Assembly (NCBI GenBank): GCA_022486625.1
Contig: JAKVKH010000006.1
Location: 1-64,000 of the forward strand
Origin: Butyrivibrio sp.
GTDB taxonomy: Bacteria > Bacillota > Clostridia > Lachnospirales > Lachnospiraceae
Direction of reading: 5' to 3'
DNA: 64,000 bases
Shown: positions 1 to 7,727 of the stretch, in pieces
Layout: every line of letters starts with the position of its first letter
Numbering within the stretch: position 1 is the stretch's first letter
Made by a program: the position numbers and the translations under genes
The notes under the pieces: generated by a model
Told to the model about the DNA's origin: nothing
The model's input: the letters and a program-made list of their open reading frames with translations, nothing else
Database searches by the model: none

Positions 1-2
1 TC

Positions 3-182
3 ACCTTCCGGAATCTGGAAACCATAGAACTTCAAGGGTATGTCTACAATATTTTTAATTCCTGCCCTTATGGAAGGAACGATGACACAATCTTCTTTGA
101 TATCCAAAGCGGTGCTATTCATCTTCGCAGAGGTGACATCTGCACTTTCACTATTACCATCGTCTCCGATTACATCCAATGA
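3..182 (+). CDS. 3' end of an unidentified protein (5' truncated by window edge)
   Basis: An open frame runs from the first bases of the window to a TGA at 180-182, giving 59 C-terminal residues. The peptide is rich in beta-type residues and ends in VSDYIQ. I do not recognise a family. The start codon lies outside the window. It is followed by 75 bases and a good ribosome site (CAGGAGG at 241-247) for the next gene, so it may share that gene's transcript. It is supported only by the absence of stops and the normal codon mix. Confidence 0.4.
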   Translation, partial: TFRNLETIELQGYVYNIFNSCPYGRNDDTIFFDIQSGAIHLRRGDICTFTITIVSDYIQ

Positions 183-257
183 AAACTGAATATGAATCAG
201 TTGAAAGATAGAAAAGACGTTACAGACAAATGAAAGAGAACAGGAGGTGCATGCAAA

Positions 258-1605
258 ATGGCCGAAAGTCAAAATATAGAATATAAAGAGTCCTGGCGGG
301 ATGAATATCTGAAATGGATCTGCGGTTTTGCCAATGCCCAGGGTGGAAATATATATAGGAAAAAATGATGAAGGCACGGTTGTCGGTGTGAAAGATGCCA
401 AGAAACTGCTGGAGGACATTCCAAATAAAATTCAGAACAAGCTGGGCATTGTTGCTGATGTAAATTTGCTGGAGGAAGATGGCCTGAACTATATTGAGAT
501 TGTCGTGAATCCGTGGGCATTTCCGGTCAACTATGATGGTGAATATCATTATCGCAGTGGAAGCACCAAGCAGCAGCTGCGTGGGAATGCCCTGACGAAT
601 TTCCTGATGTCAAGGACGGGCATGAAGTGGGATGCTGCGCCTGTTTCCGATATCGCGATTGACGATCTGGATAATGAGAGCTTTTCGATTTTCCGCAGAG
701 AAGCTTTGCGGAGCGGACGGATGATGAAGACAGATCTGGAAATTTCGAACGCGGAGCTTCTGGAGAAGCTGAATCTGTTGGTGGATGGCAAATTAAAAAG
801 AGCTGGGGCACTTTGCTTTTACCGGGAAGCGGAAAAGGTCATCAGCGGCTGTTATGTAAAGATAGGGAAATTTGATGGCAGTGAGCTCCTGTATCAGGAT
901 GAGGTACACGGCTCTCTGATTCTGATGGCAGACCGTATCATCGATTTGATTTACCTGAAATATTTGAAGGCCGCCATTTCCTATCATAAAGAAACGAGGG
1001 TGGAGACATATCCATTTGCTCGTGATGCCGTACGCGAGGCAGTCTACAATGCGTTGATTCATTGCAACTGGGCGGACAACAACCCGATCCAGATCCGTAT
1101 TGAGGAAGATGTGATGTATGTCAGCAACAGCAGCATGCTTCCTTTCGGTTGGACAGCGGAGACGCTTTTGGAGCCGCACTCATCAAAACCTTTCAATCCG
1201 GACATTGCACGAGTATTTTACCGGGCTGGTTATATTGAGAGTTGGGGACGTGGCATTCAGAAAATTTGCGATGCCTGCAAAAATCTCGGATCGGATTTAC
1301 CGGAATATATCGTTCATGGCGAGGATATCATGGTTAAATTTGCAGCGCTCCAAAGCGCCAAAGTGATAGATACTAAAGCACCAAAGGGTCATGCTGAACC
1401 TTTGAAAGAACCTATAGAAGAACCTTTGAAAGAAAAAATCATTAGCATTTTGAGAAAGGCTCCTGACAGCACATACGATTCTCTGGCTGGGGAACTTGGA
1501 ATATCACGCAGTACAGTGAAACGTTCATTTAAAATACTGATTGAGAGCGGACAGATCGACCGTGTTGGTGGCAGACGGTATGGACACTGGGAAATCCATG
1601 AATAA
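258..1605 (+). pseudogene. AlbA_2 / HATPase / winged-helix regulator (COG2865-like), frameshifted in an AT repeat
   Basis: The gene starts at ATG 258, about 10 bases after CAGGAGG, and reads MAESQNIEYKESW, the usual opening of an AlbA_2 (Schlafen-type) DNA-binding domain. At 349-357 lies an (AT)4A run. The frame there reads GGNIYRKK-stop (stop at 366). The family sequence GGNIYIGKNDEG resumes two bases out of phase and stays open to 1605. Restoring one AT unit would give a normal protein of about 449 residues. Further domains are an HATPase_c_4-type ATP-binding domain around REAVYNALIH (near 1035) and a C-terminal winged helix from about 1430 to the end. Such proteins often sit in defence or restriction islands. 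A TTG-started frame from 328 is open but lacks the true N-terminus. Confidence 0.75.
349..357 (+). repeat. (AT)4A dinucleotide run at the frameshift site
   Basis: Alternating A/T occupies 349-357 inside the AlbA_2 domain. Adding one AT restores the conserved reading GGNIYIGKND exactly, so the run is the site of the two-base loss. It is short for a slippage tract, so a fixed mutation or an assembly error is as likely as phase variation. Confidence 0.7.
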
Positions 1606-1626
1606 GGGTTGAGGCGATGGCAATCG
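1579..1626 (+). repeat. 48-bp direct repeat, copy 1 (3' end of the AlbA-family gene)
   Basis: This segment covers the last codons of the frameshifted regulator (YGHWEIHE-stop) and the 20 bases after it. A copy with four mismatches lies at 7206-7253. Because the first copy is mostly gene 3' end, it could be an integration or recombination scar, or the trace of a lost paralogous gene at the second site. Confidence 0.75.
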
Positions 1627-1800
1627 TGGAGCAATTCCCTTGTACCAATCCGACGCTAAGGTCGAGACAGTGGGCGCAAGGCCCGGATGTCCTATATAAG
1701 GTATGTTCAAGCCGTGGAGCAATTTCCGCGAACGAACAAAAGTGTGTAGATAAGTTTTCGCGAACCGAAAAAAGCGGTTGAACAATTCCCATGAACGAAC
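1626..1800. repeat. Cluster of degenerate 22-24 bp repeats
   Basis: Four related units start at 1626, 1714, 1746 and 1777, with the general form GTKGARCAATTYCC followed by GAACGA. The last three are spaced 31-32 bases apart. A fifth unit lies at 5699-5720, matching the 1777 unit at 19 of 22 bases. They could be protein-binding sites of a mobile element. They are too divergent and too few for a CRISPR array. Confidence 0.5.
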
Positions 1801-2159
1801 GGGCAGAAAATCGGCGGTTCACGAGAACTGGTCAATAAGGAGACATCAAGATGGAGCAATCGAGCCACGTTGAGACGGTGGTATTGATGTCACGCGTTAG
1901 CAATGAGCCACGCTGATCTGAGGACGGATCTGACGATGCAAGCTTGCTTGCAATCGGAAGAATTCGGACTCGGATCAATGCGGCGAATGCCGCGGATGAG
2001 CGTAGTTGCAAGGCAACGTAGCGAATCAGGCGTGGCGGAGTAATAAGCCGAAAAAGCCTTGATATCAGGGCATTTGCGGGTTTGACTGGAAAGCAGCTGA
2101 GGGGCGCAGAATCCTCTGCGGGAACTTGTCCAAGGCTGTCAAGTAAAACACCTTGACAG
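1637..2159. ncRNA. Candidate large structured RNA, or decayed mobile-element RNA (family unknown)
   Basis: This 520-base stretch has no convincing gene and is dense in hairpins. Visible pairings are: CGAC/GTCG at 1651-1664; GGGC-GCAA-G-GCCC near 1677-1690; 1842-1849 with 1884-1891 (8 bp); a long-range stem 1907-1917 with 2025-2036 (11 bp, one bulge). That long stem encloses hairpins at 1934-1956, 1980-1993 and 2005-2017. Three more hairpins follow at 2056-2071, 2105-2120 and 2136-2159. The enclosed multibranch layout is what a folded RNA would show. Strand and boundaries are not settled; the + strand is assumed for the pairings. It could equally be an intron or omega-RNA remnant. Confidence 0.4.
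2136..2159 (+). terminator. Perfect 8-bp inverted repeat at the end of the structured stretch
   Basis: CTGTCAAG at 2136-2143 and CTTGACAG at 2152-2159 pair perfectly around an 8-base A-rich loop. There is no U-run after it, so an intrinsic terminator is not proven. It could also be an operator or an element end. Confidence 0.3.
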
Positions 2160-2181
2160 AGAGAATTGACATTCAGTTGGC

Positions 2182-2252
2182 GAATTAGATGTTTTCCGTA
2201 GGGTTTAGGCTGTGGATTAGATGTTTTGCCGCTGAGTGAGCGGATTAGATGT
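2182..2252. repeat. Three spaced copies of GRATTAGATGT, possible element end
   Basis: Copies of GRATTAGATGT occur at 2182, 2214 and 2242 (the first two continue TTTT), spaced 32 and 28 bases. Multiple short subterminal repeats of this kind are known at ends of IS21-type elements, but no istA/istB gene is present here, so this may be a solitary end left by a lost element. Confidence 0.35.
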
Positions 2253-2326
2253 CAAGGAAGACAAACTGGAAGTTGTGGAGATGACTAGTTTGGTAGAATT
2301 TCGAGTTTATGTAGGAGAAAAATGAA

Positions 2327-3070
2327 ATGCCAAAACAAAATATATATGATAATGAAGTGTTTTTTTCTGGATATAAGGGAATCAGAGATCAAGAGGTAAA
2401 TGCAAATGTTCTTTTTGAAATTCCTAATTTTTTTGAAATGTTGCCCAGTGTTGAAGGGAAAAAAATACTTGACCTGGGATGTGGTTTTGGAGAGCACTGT
2501 AAAAGGCTGGTGGAGTTAGGCGCATCTTCTGTTACGGGTATTGATATTTCCGTAAAAATGTTGGAAATAGCTCAAAAGGAAAATGCAGATAGTAAGATAA
2601 CTTATATTCATATGCCGATGGAAGACATATCAACATTGAATGATCATTACGATATAATTGTCAGTTCACTGGCATTTCACTATATAGAAGCATTTAAACC
2701 TCTGATAGTGGATATATATAGGCTTCTTACGGAGGGAGGAGTCCTCGTGTTTTCACAGGAACATCCCTTTAGTACATGTTATAGGAATGGATTTGAGAGG
2801 TGGACAAAGGATGAAAACGGGAAAAAACTTTATCTGAATCTTTGCGAATATGGTATTGAAAGAGAAAATGAGTCAAAATGGTTTGTAGACAATGTAAAAA
2901 AATACCACAGGACATTTTCGACTATTGTGAATACGCTTGCAGATGCTGGATTTAGCATAGAAAAAATGGTGGAACCTACACCTGATGAAACAATTCTTTC
3001 ACAATATCCAGGCTATAGAGATTTATTTCATAAACCTGATTTTCTTTTGATACGTGCAAAGAAAAATTGA
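2327..3070 (+). CDS. Class I SAM-dependent methyltransferase
   Basis: This 247-residue protein has the SAM-binding motif I LDLGCGFG at about residues 48-55, followed by TGIDIS (the acidic end of strand 2) and a Rossmann-type pattern, so it is a class I methyltransferase of the UbiE/Methyltransf_11 kind. The substrate cannot be read from the sequence; a small molecule is more likely than nucleic acid because no target-recognition domain is seen. The start ATG follows GTAGGAG. Its A+T content is visibly higher than that of the genes from 10 kb onward, which fits horizontal acquisition. It stands alone between the structured stretch and the IS91-like unit. Confidence 0.85.
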   Translation: MPKQNIYDNEVFFSGYKGIRDQEVNANVLFEIPNFFEMLPSVEGKKILDLGCGFGEHCKRLVELGASSVTGIDISVKMLEIAQKENADSKITYIHMPMEDISTLNDHYDIIVSSLAFHYIEAFKPLIVDIYRLLTEGGVLVFSQEHPFSTCYRNGFERWTKDENGKKLYLNLCEYGIERENESKWFVDNVKKYHRTFSTIVNTLADAGFSIEKMVEPTPDETILSQYPGYRDLFHKPDFLLIRAKKN

Positions 3071-3166
3071 AATTCTATAGACTCGTAAAATCCCGATTGA
3101 ACAAAATCGCTGCGCGATGGCCTGCCAAGGCTGTGGCGCAGTTTTACTTTATTGAAATAATATAAA

Positions 3167-3245
3167 GCAGTGGAAAAATCCTCCGTTTTTCTTTATTGTA
3201 AAGTTACCACACCAAACAATAAGAATACGGAGAAAAAACCACTGC
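3167..3245. repeat. Large imperfect inverted repeat (left hairpin of the IS91-like unit)
   Basis: Arms 3167-3199 and 3216-3245 pair over about 30 bases with a few bulges (GCAGTGG, CTCCGT and TATTGT blocks match their complements). The hairpin lies 115 bases before the recombinase gene. Together with the hairpin at 5565-5640 it brackets the recombinase/transposase pair, so it may be an origin or terminus signal of the element. Confidence 0.6.
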
Positions 3246-3360
3246 CTATGCAAAGGATATCATTCTTTTTCATCATCCGCAATCATTATTATGATGCCCG
3301 TGCACCTCCTGACAGATAGCCGTTACCATATGACACAATACTTCATTCAGGAGGTTTTTC

Positions 3361-4209
3361 ATGTACGAAGAAATTTTTGAATCCATCCGCCAGGCTGCAG
3401 AAAAACGCAATCTCAGGGAACGCACGATTCAGTTGTACTGTAGCAATATCGGATATTTCCTGCGCTGCACAGGAAAGCCTGCCACGGATCTTACACTGGA
3501 GGATGCCGATGCATTCCTCACAATGAAGCGTCATGAAGGCAGGTCGCCGGAAACACATAATCACTACCGTGCTTCCATTAAGTTTCTCTATAAAAGGGTG
3601 CTTAAGGTTCCCTGGGATGACGAAGAAGTTCCGGCAATGAAACGTGAACGCAATCTTCCGACGGTCCTTACGGCTAAAGAGATGAATGCCATTATTGATG
3701 CCACATCGAACCTTAAGCATAAGGCTGTTATCGCCACCATGTATTCTTCGGGACTGCGCGTGTCAGAGGTGGTTCACCTCCACTATGATGATATTTCACG
3801 CACGAACATGACGATCCATGTCCGGGAAGCCAAAGGCCGCATAGACAGATATACGATCCTCTCCCGGAAGAATCTCGACCTGATTACGGAATACTGGTAC
3901 AAATGCGGCAGGCCTAAAGGGATCCTCTTCCCAAGTTCATGGACCGGGGGTTATCTTGATATTGCAAGCGTCAACCAGTTCTTCAAGGCGAGCGCAAAGA
4001 AAGCCGGTAAAACACGCCATGTATCTTCCCATGCATGCCGCCACAGCTTTGCCAGCCATTTATTCGAAAGCGGAGTGGATATCAGATATATCCAGTCGCT
4101 TCTTGGACATACAGACCCGCGTTCTACGGATGTTTACCTTCATGTAAGCAACAAGACCCTTCTTGGCATCCATAGTCCTTTCGATGCCACGGAAGGAAGT
4201 GAGACATGA
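3361..4209 (+). CDS. Tyrosine recombinase of an IS91-like element
   Basis: This 282-residue protein has an N-terminal SAM-like core-binding domain (about 1-90) and a catalytic domain with the full set of active-site residues: R133 (GLRVSE), K158 (EAKGR), H224 and R227 (HACRH), H250 (LLGH) and nucleophile Y259 (DVYLH). It should cleave and rejoin DNA through a 3'-phosphotyrosine. The start ATG 3361 follows CAGGAGG. Its stop overlaps the next start as ATGA (4206-4209), so it is translationally coupled to the HUH transposase. Recombinase plus IS91-type transposase pairs are a recurring arrangement in Clostridia. The gene looks intact while its partner is broken. Confidence 0.9.
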   Translation: MYEEIFESIRQAAEKRNLRERTIQLYCSNIGYFLRCTGKPATDLTLEDADAFLTMKRHEGRSPETHNHYRASIKFLYKRVLKVPWDDEEVPAMKRERNLPTVLTAKEMNAIIDATSNLKHKAVIATMYSSGLRVSEVVHLHYDDISRTNMTIHVREAKGRIDRYTILSRKNLDLITEYWYKCGRPKGILFPSSWTGGYLDIASVNQFFKASAKKAGKTRHVSSHACRHSFASHLFESGVDIRYIQSLLGHTDPRSTDVYLHVSNKTLLGIHSPFDATEGSET

Positions 4210-5380
4210 AGGAAAGATACACAGTACAGGATATATTTGACAGATTCTATCCTGATTATGAAAAGAAGCATGAATTATCCGTCCCGCAGAGAAAGGCGGC
4301 ATACCACATCATGAACTGCAAGACAGGGGCTTTCGGTGTGAATGTCAGCATCTGCCAGGACTGCGGCTGTATCTCTGTGCATTATAATTCCTGTCGTGAC
4401 AGATGCTGTCCCATGTGCCAGGAGTTCCCAAAGGAAAAATGGGTCGATGCGCGCAGGGAAGATATCCTTGATGCCCCGTACTTTCATATGGTATTCACTG
4501 TACCTGAAGAATTGAACCCGTCATATACAGCAACCAGTCGCTCCTTTACAATGTCCTGTATCATGCGGCTTCGGATACACTATGTAATCTCGCCTCCGAT
4601 AAAAAGTATCTTGGGGCTGATATAGGCTACATCTGCATCCTGCACACATGGGGAAGCGCAATGAATTTTCATCCGCATATCCATGCAATCGTGCTTGGCG
4701 GCGGTCTTGACGCGGGGAACCGCTGGAAAGACAATGGTGAAGATTTTTTTCTGCCGGTCAAGGTTGTTTCCAGAGTCTTCCGTGGGAAGTATCTTGCCGA
4801 ATTAAAACGGCTTTGGTCTGAAGAAAAGCTGGAGTTCCATGGTACAGCAGAACCATACAAAAATCATTATGCTTTCAAGGAACTGCTTAACGCCTGCTAT
4901 CACAAGGAATGGATTCCTTACTGTAAAAAGCCATTCCAGGGTGCGGAGTCCGTCATTAAATATCTTGGGAAATATACACACAGGATTGCCATCAGCAACT
5001 ACCGCATAAAAAGCATTTCCAAAGCTGCCGTCACATTTGCCGTTAAGGATTACAGGAACAATGGACAGTGGAAAGAAGTCACCGTGCCCGGAGAGGAATT
5101 CATACATAGATTTCTTATGCATGTTCCCCCGAAACGTTTTGTACGTATACGCCATTATGGCCTGCTGTCCTCACGCAATAAGAACAGGAAGATAACCTTA
5201 TGCCGTAACCTGCTCGGCTGCAGGAAGTACATTTCCAGGCTGAAAGGCCTTGATGCCCCTGCAATCATCAAACTGCTCTATAACCGGGATGTATGTAAAT
5301 GTTCATCCTGCGGAGGAAAGATCATCCCACTCCCGGCAGACCGGTATTATGTAAGGCCAGAACATTATATCCTATGTTGA
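4206..5380 (+). pseudogene. IS91-family HUH transposase with a one-base deletion
   Basis: The N-terminal part (from ATG 4206) has the zinc-binding region CQDCGC and SCRDRCCPMC typical of IS91 transposases. After ELNP at 4520 the frame is lost. Inserting one C between 4520 and 4521 restores LIYSNQSLLYN and joins the frame that stays open to 5380. That frame holds the HUH metal motif (FHPHIH at 4667-4684) and the tyrosine motif YLGKY (4961-4975) followed by RIAISN. The repaired protein would be about 391 residues, normal for the family. The internal ATG at 4661 would give a protein without zinc fingers and with no ribosome site, so I treat the two frames as one broken gene. Confidence 0.85.
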
Positions 5381-5383
5381 AGT

Positions 5384-5408
5384 TCAGTAACTGAATGCTT
5401 TTTTTTAG
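5384..5408 (+). terminator. Terminator after the transposase
   Basis: TTCAG-TAA-CTGAA pairs as a short hairpin a few bases after the transposase stop at 5380 and is followed by TGC and eight T residues. It fits a weak intrinsic terminator. Confidence 0.55.
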
Positions 5409-5564
5409 CCTTCCGAAAGAAGGTCTGTTTGTGTTGCCTGCAGCCTGGTCTTTTGCATGCGGATGTGCTTTTTCACCCGATGTGATATACTTAAACAACA
5501 AAAAGCGCAGGAATTGAAACCCCATATATAGCGGCTACCGGACGCGCTTTGTTCAACCAGGGAA

Positions 5565-5640
5565 AATCGAAATTGATGCAAACGAAAGGGCAGTTATTGA
5601 TAAGTTTAAGGCTGCTTTTTCGTTTGCATCACCTTCGATT
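5565..5640. repeat. Long hairpin at the right side of the IS91-like unit
   Basis: Nested complementary blocks form one long stem: AATCGAA (5565-5571) with TTCGATT (5634-5640), a 13-base perfect block 5575-5587 with its complement ending at 5630, and GCAG (5590-5593) with CTGC (5612-5615). The loop is about 18 bases. It may be the terminus of the element or a transcription stop between it and the helicase remnant. Confidence 0.6.
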
Positions 5641-5695
5641 CTTTCCTTAACGATTTGCCGGCGACTTTTCGCGTACGACCAAATAGGAATCATAG

Positions 5696-6190
5696 GTGGT
5701 TGAACACTTACCACGAACGATAAAAATGGCATTATTTTCGATATTCACAAGCGTAGTACGTGGATTACGAAAAGCTATTGAATCATATGCAAACCGGAAT
5801 AAAAAATCAGCTTTAGGTGTTAGCAAGTCCTTAGGTGAATGGCTATATGATAACATCGGAACAGTTCATAAATTTCAAGGAAAAGAGGCAAATGAGGTAA
5901 TCTTTGCTCTTGGTTGTGATGAAAAGGTAGAAGATGGATATGCTGTTAAGGGATTTGTAAATAGCAATATTGTTAATGTTGCTGCCACCAGAGCAAAGTA
6001 TAGATTCTATATCGTCGGAGATTTAAAGGTTTGGAGAAGAAATGAATATGTAAACGAAGCCAAATCTATTATTGACACTTTGCCTATAGAAAATATTGCA
6101 GAGATTGAATGCTGGGAGGAGTCTGAAGAAAAGAATGAAGCCCTTTTGGATCAGGCTAGTTATACTTGCAGCACAAAGAAAATGCTGTGA
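5696..6190 (+). pseudogene. C-terminal fragment of a superfamily 1 DNA/RNA helicase (AAA_12 type)
   Basis: The open frame contains TVHKFQGKEANEVIF and VNVAATRAK, the late motifs of DNA2/UPF1-like SF1 helicases, and ends about 60 residues later. All ATP-binding motifs, which would lie several hundred residues upstream, are absent; upstream is the hairpin of the IS91-like unit. It is therefore a 5' truncated remnant, probably cut by the insertion. One of the degenerate 22-bp repeats (5699-5720) sits at its new 5' end. Base composition is A+T rich. The possible GTG at 5696 has no clear ribosome site. Confidence 0.75.
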
Positions 6191-6216
6191 AAAGATTAGA
6201 ATGGGAGAATGACAAC

Positions 6217-7200
6217 ATGGATGACCGTGGAGAAATAATAATCTACCAGACCGAAGACGGTTTGACAAAAATAGATGTCACTATGCAGAACGAAGCGGTG
6301 TGGCTGTCACTGGAGCAGATGGCTGATCTGTTTCAACGGGATAAGTCTACCATATCCAAGCATATTAAAAACATCTTTGAGGATGGAGAATTAGTCAGAA
6401 ATTCAGTTGTTGCAAATTTTGCAACAACTGCTGCGGATGGAAAAACATATCAAGTTGACTACTACAATCTTGATGTGATTATTTCTGTTGGCTATCGTGT
6501 CAAATCCCAGCGTGGTGTGCAGTTCCGTATATGGGCAGCAAACATCTTAAAGGAATACATCAAAAAAGGGTTCGCGATGGATGATGACCGCCTGAAAGAG
6601 CTGGGTGGCGGCGGATACTTTAAGGAGTTACTGGAAAGAATCCGTGACATCCGGGCTTCTGAAAAGGTATTCTATCGTCAGGTATTGGAAATCTACGCGA
6701 CCAGTGTTGATTACAATCCAAATGCGGAAGTCTCCATACAATTTTTCAGGCGCGTACAGAACAAGATCCATTATGCCGTTTCCGGTGAGACTGCTGCGGA
6801 GGTGATCTATCATCGCGCTGACGCAGAAAAGGATTTTATGGGACTGATGACTTTTTCGGGAGATCAGCCGACGCTCCGTGAAGCGAAGACTGCAAAGAAC
6901 TATCTGAATGAAAAAGAGCTTCGTGCGATGGGCCAGCTTGTTTCCGGATATCTTGATTTTGCCGAGCGACAGGCAGAGCGTGAGATTCCGATGACGATGG
7001 AGGACTGGGCCAGACATCTCGATGGCATTTTGACCTCCACAGGGGAAAAGCTGCTGATTGGAAATGGAACGGTCAGCCATGACAAGGCAATGGACAAGGT
7101 ACAGACGGAGTATAAAAAATACAAAGCGAAGACATTGAGCAGTGTGGAGCAGGACTACCTGAATAGCATAAAGCAGATGGAACAGAAGAGCAAAGAATAA
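6217..7200 (+). CDS. RhuM-family (Fic/DOC-adjacent) protein
   Basis: This 327-residue protein has EAVWLSLEQMADLFQRDKSTISKHI near the N-terminus, followed by YYNLDVIISVGYRVKS and QFRIWA, the signature of the virulence RhuM family, a DNA-binding-like module often found next to type I restriction genes and Fic/DOC or nuclease genes. A helix-turn-helix type segment covers about residues 25-50. ATG 6217 is chosen because GGGAGAATG precedes it and the family opening (EIIIYQTEDG) follows at once; an earlier in-frame ATG at 6166 would extend into the helicase remnant. Molecular function is not established. Its neighbours, a DUF1016 tail and an AlbA_2 gene, suggest the remains of a restriction or defence island. 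Confidence 0.85.
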   Translation: MDDRGEIIIYQTEDGLTKIDVTMQNEAVWLSLEQMADLFQRDKSTISKHIKNIFEDGELVRNSVVANFATTAADGKTYQVDYYNLDVIISVGYRVKSQRGVQFRIWAANILKEYIKKGFAMDDDRLKELGGGGYFKELLERIRDIRASEKVFYRQVLEIYATSVDYNPNAEVSIQFFRRVQNKIHYAVSGETAAEVIYHRADAEKDFMGLMTFSGDQPTLREAKTAKNYLNEKELRAMGQLVSGYLDFAERQAEREIPMTMEDWARHLDGILTSTGEKLLIGNGTVSHDKAMDKVQTEYKKYKAKTLSSVEQDYLNSIKQMEQKSKE

Positions 7201-7205
7201 TCTAT

Positions 7206-7253
7206 TATGGTCACTGAGAAATCCATGAATGAGGGTTGAGACGATGGCAATCG
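7206..7253 (+). repeat. 48-bp direct repeat, copy 2
   Basis: It starts six bases after the RhuM stop and matches 1579-1626 at 44 of 48 bases. Read in the matching frame it encodes YGH-stop-EIHE-stop, the end of an AlbA-family gene with W changed to a stop. No other part of such a gene is present here, so it is a scar or a recombination site rather than a gene end. Confidence 0.75.
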
Positions 7254-7682
7254 CCTGGTGAAATCATATATTTGGCTGGAAGAAATTTCACAGTGCATGG
7301 AGCGTCAGGGACACATGGTGAACGCAATATGCAATATGATTATGATAAGAACTATCTGCATATAAATAATGTTAATATTTTATTGGAGCTCATCGCAAGA
7401 TATGTTATAGAGCTACTCAATCCTCAGTTAAAAAACGTGGTGGAAAGGCGTACATATTTTTATAAAGATAGGCAGGTGCTGGATGATTTCGTGAAGAAAC
7501 CCAATGAGAATCCGAGTGTAGGACTTGTTTTATGCAAGAGTGCAGATAAGGCATATGCAGAGTATGCAGTCAGAGATTACAGCAAACCAATTGGTGTTGC
7601 GACTTATAAGACCGCTGCTGATATGCCGGAACGTTTGCGCCGTGCATTACCTGATATAGAAGAACTAAAGAAATTGCTGTAA
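7236..7682 (+). pseudogene. C-terminal remnant of a PDDEXK nuclease (DUF1016/YhcG type)
   Basis: From about 7467 the frame reads VLDDFVKKPNENPSVGLVLC and then YSKPIGVATYK and LPDIEELKKLL, which match the extreme C-terminus of YhcG-type DUF1016 proteins. The catalytic PDDEXK core and the N-terminal domain are missing. The 5' part of the frame (7236-7465) does not resemble the family and begins inside the 48-bp repeat, so the open frame is a chimera of debris. An in-frame ATG at 7329 exists but a functional product is unlikely. Full-length relatives commonly accompany RhuM genes and type I restriction systems. Confidence 0.65.
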
Positions 7683-7727
7683 TAAAGGGGCGGCATGAAA
7701 AAGAATAAATTATTATAGAGGTTTTAT

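Larger units (their letters stand above)
3098..5640 (+). mobile_element. IS91-like element with tyrosine recombinase and HUH transposase (approximate limits)
   Basis: The core is the coupled recombinase (3361-4209) and transposase (4206-5380). Outside it are hairpins at 3167-3245 and 5565-5640, and short complementary sequences TTGAACAAA (about 3098) and TTTGTTCAA (about 5548). IS91 elements lack classical terminal repeats, so exact ends cannot be fixed here; they could lie anywhere between these signals. Genes on both sides are fragments or frameshifted, consistent with insertion and one-ended transposition. The transposase carries a one-base deletion, so this copy is probably not autonomous. 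Confidence 0.6.

Noticed and set aside
328..1605. A complete gene starting at TTG 328
   Set aside because: It lacks the conserved N-terminus, which lies upstream in another frame with a proper ribosome site; the start is an artefact of the frameshift.
1714..1800. CRISPR-like array suggested by 31-32 base spacing of short repeats
   Set aside because: Only three degenerate units, no uniform repeat, no spacers of separate origin and no cas genes.
4206..4625. Programmed frameshift producing the full transposase
   Set aside because: No slippery heptamer or downstream pseudoknot is seen at 4515-4525; a one-base deletion is simpler.
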